Shown piece by piece: positions 42,065 through 45,124 of a stretch of DNA of 45,124 bases (positions are counted from its first letter, which is position 1; the number at the start of each line of letters is the position of its first letter). The stretch is from an uncultured Clostridia bacterium (GTDB lineage: Bacteria; Bacillota; Clostridia; Christensenellales; UBA3700), in assembly GCA_947175555.1 (NCBI GenBank), contig CAMWNK010000006.1, positions 1 to 45,124 on the forward strand, read 5' to 3'. Below the pieces are notes generated by a model, which saw only the letters and a program-made list of their open reading frames with translations, was not told the origin of the DNA and made no database searches. Made by a program: the position numbers and the translations under genes.

Positions 42065-42886
42065 ATGAAGTATAAGATAATTTTCAGCGATTTCGACGGC
42101 ACGATTACTATGCCCGATAATACCGTATCCGAGCGCACTAAGCGCAGTATTGCTTCTTTCAGGGATAGGGGCGGTAAGTTTGTTGTGGCGACAGGCAGAC
42201 TGTTTTCCTCTATTTTGCCGCGGGTGCGTCAGTTGGGTATTACGGACGGAGAAGTCGTTGTATATCAAGGCGCAGGCACGTACGATATCGCAACGGGCAA
42301 GCCGCTTTATCTTAACGTCATAGATAAGCCGCTTGCGGTGTCGCTGCTTCGCTCGATAGAGGCACTCGATTATTGCGTGCCGCTCGTATACTTTGACGAC
42401 AAGTGCAACTGCCGCGAGGTCAACGATGCAGTGCGCATGTTTTGCGACATATGCGGTGTATCGCCGTCGGTAACGCCCGATAACATGCCGCTTTCAGACT
42501 ATGTTGCAAGTCATGACGTAAAGCCTGTCAAGGTGCTCACGTTGCTCATGCCCGACGACAGCGGGCGCTTTCTCGAGCATATGCGCGGATTGTACGGGGA
42601 CAAGGTAATCTTTACCCGCTCCAACAAGATGGTTGTGGAGGCTCTGCCTTTCGGCGTAAATAAAGGGGCTGCGTGCAGACGCATAGCCGAGAGCTACGGG
42701 GTAAGTGCTTCCGAAGTCATTTGCGCGGGAGACGCGGAGAATGATATTTCTATGATAGAATACGCAGGTCTCGGCGTAGCCGCCCCCGGTGCAATGCAGG
42801 GGCTTAAAGATAGAGCGGATTACGTCAGTCAAGCCACGGTGGGCGATTGCATCGGCGATATAATCGATAGATTTTGCAAGGAGTGA
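42065..42886 (+). CDS. Cof-type HAD-IIB phosphatase
   Basis: Haloacid dehalogenase superfamily phosphatase of the Cof subfamily, 273 aa. Motif I 'IIFSDFDGTITMPDN' (DxD nucleophile, residues 6-20), motif II 'VVATGRLFSS' (Thr/Ser), motif III Lys region near 'GVNKGAACRRIAESYG', motif IV 'ICAGDAENDISMIEYAG' (about 220-236). The C2B cap lies between. Typical substrates are sugar phosphates or flavin mononucleotide; the actual one is not deducible. It is followed 2 nt later by hprK. No clear SD; see the promoter entry. Confidence 0.92.
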   Translation: MKYKIIFSDFDGTITMPDNTVSERTKRSIASFRDRGGKFVVATGRLFSSILPRVRQLGITDGEVVVYQGAGTYDIATGKPLYLNVIDKPLAVSLLRSIEALDYCVPLVYFDDKCNCREVNDAVRMFCDICGVSPSVTPDNMPLSDYVASHDVKPVKVLTLLMPDDSGRFLEHMRGLYGDKVIFTRSNKMVVEALPFGVNKGAACRRIAESYGVSASEVICAGDAENDISMIEYAGLGVAAPGAMQGLKDRADYVSQATVGDCIGDIIDRFCKE

Positions 42887-42887
42887 T

Positions 42888-43826
42888 ATGAAAAAGAACG
42901 TTATAGACGAGGGCAGTAAGCAGAGCGTGCGGATTAAGGACTTCTGTCAGGAGTGTTCGCTTGAGCTTGCGCGCGGCAATGCGCTCGAGTATATCACTTT
43001 CAGCTCGCTCATGGTCAATCGTCCCGGGCTTTTGTTTACTGGCTTTGACGACTATTTCGGAGCGGGGAGAATACAGCTTATCGGTAATGCCGAGCACTAT
43101 TATCTCAATTCTCTCGGAGAGGAGGACAGGCTCAACGCAATGCGTCGACTGCTGTCTAAGCACGTGCCTTGCGTGATATATGCAAGAGGCATTGCGCCCG
43201 ATTCTGTGATGCTGGACGAGGCGGAGAAGTACAATATCCCCATGTTCCTTGCACCCGATACCACTACGTCGCTGAGCGTCAAGCTCAATAAGTATCTCAC
43301 TCAGCTGCTTGCGCCTACGCAGTACGTTCACGGTACGCTGCTCGAGGTGTCGGGCGTGGGCGTTCTCATTACGGGCAACAGCGGACTGGGTAAGAGCGAG
43401 ACTGCGCTTGAGCTTATCCACCGCGGACACAGGCTCGTATCCGACGATGCGGTGATTATCAAGCGTATAAACGACGAGCTGGTAGGTTGTCCGCCCGAGA
43501 AAATCAGATATTTTATGGAAGTGCGCGGTATAGGAATAATCGACGTAAGACGCATGTACGGAGTAGGCGCGGTTGTCAAGTCCAAAGATGTGGATTTAGT
43601 CATAGAGCTTAAGAAGTGGGGTAATCCCGAGGACGTTGACAGACTGGGCAATAAGCGCATGAGGGAGAATATACTCGGCGTAGAGGTGCCCAAGCTCGTC
43701 TTGCCCGTTATGCCCGGGCGCAACCTTGCTATCGTTGTGGAGACGGCTGCGCGCAATTACCGCTTGCAGAACATGGGTTATGACGCTATGGTCGCAATGA
43801 CAAAGGGGATTGGACTTAATGAATAA
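42888..43826 (+). CDS. hprK: HPr kinase/phosphorylase
   Basis: Bifunctional enzyme that phosphorylates HPr on Ser-46 in Firmicutes, linking glycolytic state to CcpA-mediated catabolite repression and PTS uptake. 312 aa, standard length. The N-terminal domain is followed by the kinase core: Walker A 'GVLITGNSGLGKSETAL' (about residues 155-171), 'RGHRLVSDDAVIIKR', the HprK signature 'MEVRGIGIIDVRRM' (about 205-218), and 'PVMPGRNLAIVVETAARNYRLQNMGY'. Its presence supports cre/CcpA-type control of the sugar loci in this genome. SD AAGGAG; its 3' end overlaps the small gene that follows by 8 nt. Confidence 0.95.
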   Translation: MKKNVIDEGSKQSVRIKDFCQECSLELARGNALEYITFSSLMVNRPGLLFTGFDDYFGAGRIQLIGNAEHYYLNSLGEEDRLNAMRRLLSKHVPCVIYARGIAPDSVMLDEAEKYNIPMFLAPDTTTSLSVKLNKYLTQLLAPTQYVHGTLLEVSGVGVLITGNSGLGKSETALELIHRGHRLVSDDAVIIKRINDELVGCPPEKIRYFMEVRGIGIIDVRRMYGVGAVVKSKDVDLVIELKKWGNPEDVDRLGNKRMRENILGVEVPKLVLPVMPGRNLAIVVETAARNYRLQNMGYDAMVAMTKGIGLNE

Positions 43827-43992
43827 TCTTGAGAGATCTCGGCTTGCCGAGTCGTATGACGAGGATTGCGACTGCATGGAAGGGCAGTCCTTTGAGGACG
43901 CATTCAACTGCGGCAGCGAGGCTGATAAGTTTAAGCGCAGGTATCAGGATTATTATTCCGATATCAAGATAGGACACAAGGAGGATTGGTAA
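43819..43992 (+). CDS. 57-aa acidic protein of unknown function between hprK and a membrane protein
   Basis: The start is placed at the ATG at 43819 with AAAGGGG 11 nt upstream; the track's TTG at 43810 is too close to that SD. The gene overlaps hprK by 8 nt (ATGAATAA) and its stop overlaps the next ATG by one base (TAATG), so it is embedded in a coupled operon. The 57-aa product is acidic with 'DCDCMEG' and a later Cys ('AFNCGSE'), then 'DKFKRRYQDYYSDIK'. No family recognised and no membrane segment. The three cysteines might bind a metal; coupling on both sides makes it likely to be a real gene. Confidence 0.6.
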   Translation: MNNLERSRLAESYDEDCDCMEGQSFEDAFNCGSEADKFKRRYQDYYSDIKIGHKEDW

Positions 43993-44816
43993 TGCTCGAT
44001 TATATTTACGTTACCGTCATAGGCTTGCTGCTGATATTGATTACGGTGCCGCTTGTGCTCGTCTTTTTGCGTGGCAAGCGCGAGCTTGCGGAAAAGATAG
44101 TCTTTGCCGTGTGTTGCTTTGTCCTAATTTATAAGCTGATACACTTTACCATGTACTGCACGATATACAATAAGCGCATTATCGAGCAGCTGCCTGTAGA
44201 GATATCCTCGATATCTTATTTCCTTTTCCCCATCGCGTACCTTACGGGTATTAAGTGGCTTAAAGATTCGTCGCGCTTTATAGCTTTTATGGCGGGATTT
44301 ATTCAGCTCGTTGCAATATCGGTATCGCCACAGTCTTTCGTGCTCTCGGAGATGCCTTACTTTACGTTTGTTGAGAGCATAATATTGCATTACGCGCTCT
44401 TTCTCGGCAGCTTTATCTGCATTACTTGTATCGAGCCGCTTAATATTAAGCAGCTCCCGCTCACGCTTGCAATATTTACCGTGGTGGTGCTTTGGGGCGG
44501 CGTGCTTGCAGCGCAGACTTGGCAGACAGGCTCTAATATAATGTTCGTTCAAGAGAACGTCATTCCGCCTTTCTTACTTATCCCCGGACTTGGCAAGGGC
44601 AAACTCTACATAATTGAGTACGTCATGATATTCCTTGTGTACTGCGTGGCGGTATACGGCGTGAGTTACGCCTGCCATAAGGGCAAGACTTCTAAGGCTT
44701 CGGCATGGAATATGGGACCTATCCGCAACTATATCGCTTATCTGCAATCATTAGCGCCCGTTGATACCGTTACTTCTACGGAAAGTCAACAAGAGGATAT
44801 AACTACTCAACTTTAA
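43992..44816 (+). CDS. Seven-helix integral membrane protein, possibly YwaF/TMEM164-like
   Basis: Start set at the ATG at 43992 (TAATG overlap with the small gene), with AAGGAGG 7 nt upstream; 274 aa. Seven hydrophobic segments can be counted, e.g. 'YVTVIGLLLILITVPLVL', 'IVFAVCCFVLIYKLIHF', 'SYFLFPIAYLTGI', 'FIAFMAGFIQLVAIS', 'ILHYALFLGSFICITCI', 'LPLTLAIFTVVVLWGG' and 'VMIFLVYCVAVYGVSY'. 'QLPVEISSISYFLFP' and the His in 'IILHYALFLGS' recall the YwaF/TMEM164 family, but the resemblance is weak. The C-terminus is hydrophilic. No function can be assigned. It is the last gene of the uvrC-hprK group. Confidence 0.75.
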   Translation: MLDYIYVTVIGLLLILITVPLVLVFLRGKRELAEKIVFAVCCFVLIYKLIHFTMYCTIYNKRIIEQLPVEISSISYFLFPIAYLTGIKWLKDSSRFIAFMAGFIQLVAISVSPQSFVLSEMPYFTFVESIILHYALFLGSFICITCIEPLNIKQLPLTLAIFTVVVLWGGVLAAQTWQTGSNIMFVQENVIPPFLLIPGLGKGKLYIIEYVMIFLVYCVAVYGVSYACHKGKTSKASAWNMGPIRNYIAYLQSLAPVDTVTSTESQQEDITTQL

Positions 44817-44860
44817 TAATAATGCCTTATGGCATTTTGCATGCCGTAAAGTAGAATGTG

Positions 44861-44891
44861 AGCCGCGCAGTAATATGCGCGGCTTTTTTTT
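44861..44891 (+). terminator. Terminator after the membrane protein gene
   Basis: AGCCGCGCA / TGCGCGGCT, 9-bp perfect stem, loop GTAATA, followed by eight T. A smaller hairpin AATGCC-TTAT-GGCATT (44821-44836) precedes it. Confidence 0.9.
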
Positions 44892-45124
44892 GTTAAGAAA
44901 GTCAAGATAAATTGCAAATATGTATTGTACAGTCTATATGATTGTGAAAACTTGTATCATTTAATTTTTCAATAGCCGCATTCTTTATTTAAGTTAAATT
45001 ATATTATATAATATTTATGACATTATGCAGTATATTTTATGAGCTGTCTGCTCAGCTAATATATTGCAACCTAATAATTCATACGACAGATTAAATCAAT
45101 TAGTTAACCAAGAAAAATTATCAT
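44892..45124. other. AT-rich gene-free end of the window
   Basis: About 230 nt, markedly AT-rich compared with the rest. It contains a 14-bp perfect palindrome ATATTATATAATAT (45001-45014) and a small inverted repeat AGCTG/CAGCT (45042-45057). No ORF, no tRNA. It could hold control sites of a gene beyond the edge. Confidence 0.5.

Noticed and set aside
1-45124. CRISPR arrays, tRNA/rRNA genes, insertion sequences, prophage or integrase genes
   Set aside because: No regularly spaced repeats, no clover-leaf or rRNA-like sequence, and no transposase, integrase or phage structural proteins were seen.
1-45124. CcpA cre sites controlling the sugar operons
   Set aside because: hprK suggests CcpA-type control, but no convincing cre consensus was found upstream of the iol, uronate or symporter operons by eye.

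Overview
The window looks like a chromosomal segment of a fermentative, low-to-mid-GC Bacillota (Clostridia-like) gut bacterium. The grounds are HPr kinase/phosphorylase, a heterodimeric ABC exporter pair, a GPH-family sugar symporter, a Bacillus-type inositol (iol) pathway, strong Shine-Dalgarno sites, sigma-A-like promoters and lipoproteins with Firmicute-style lipoboxes. The taxon is an inference; there is no rRNA or tRNA here. The standard genetic code is used.

Region 1 (1-9750) is mostly housekeeping. It holds the tail of a surface protein with a Big_3-like domain and a membrane anchor, an OGG-type 8-oxoguanine glycosylase, and a NYN-domain protein with a long hydrophilic tail. On the minus strand are an orphan acetolactate synthase regulatory subunit and an ABC exporter pair, one half of which has a degenerate ATPase site. 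A glutamine-dependent NAD synthetase is divergent from the exporter pair. A roughly 500-nt gene-free stretch follows.

Region 2 (9789-22574) is a myo-inositol catabolic locus. iolJ plus a lipoprotein form a first unit ending in a terminator. A second operon then reads GH38 alpha-mannosidase-iolC-iolB-iolD-iolE-iolA-iolG and ends in a strong terminator. Together the iol genes carry the route from myo-inositol to acetyl-CoA and DHAP. The mannosidase stops 4 nt before iolC, so it is part of the same operon.

Region 3 (22690-28509) is a hexuronate locus. A minus-strand AraC-family regulator is divergent from eda-kdgK-uxaC-uxuA-uxuB, a complete glucuronate-to-pyruvate/GAP pathway.

Region 4 (28559-39767) continues on the same strand with less familiar genes. 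The first group is a Gfo/Idh/MocA oxidoreductase with a four-cysteine cluster, a small beta protein overlapping a PHP metallohydrolase by 4 nt (together resembling a split CehA/McBA-type protein), and a divergent glycerophosphodiesterase-like protein. After a terminator/promoter junction comes a second group: Gfo/Idh/MocA, sugar isomerase-like TIM barrel, Gfo/Idh/MocA, six-hairpin glycosidase-like protein, GPH symporter and lipoprotein.

Region 5 (40079-45124) holds uvrC, a Cof-type HAD phosphatase, hprK, a 57-aa protein, a seven-helix membrane protein, and an AT-rich non-coding end.

Regions 2-4 juxtapose alpha-mannose removal, inositol catabolism, glucuronate catabolism, candidate phosphodiesterases/metallohydrolases, oxidoreductase/isomerase-like enzymes and a glycoside symporter. 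Mannose, glucuronate, inositol and phosphate are the headgroup constituents of plant glycosyl inositol phosphorylceramides. I propose, as inference only, that this is a locus for importing and dismantling mannosyl/glucuronosyl-inositol compounds, with the Gfo/Idh-TIM barrel-Gfo/Idh cassette as the likeliest undescribed glycoside-processing system.
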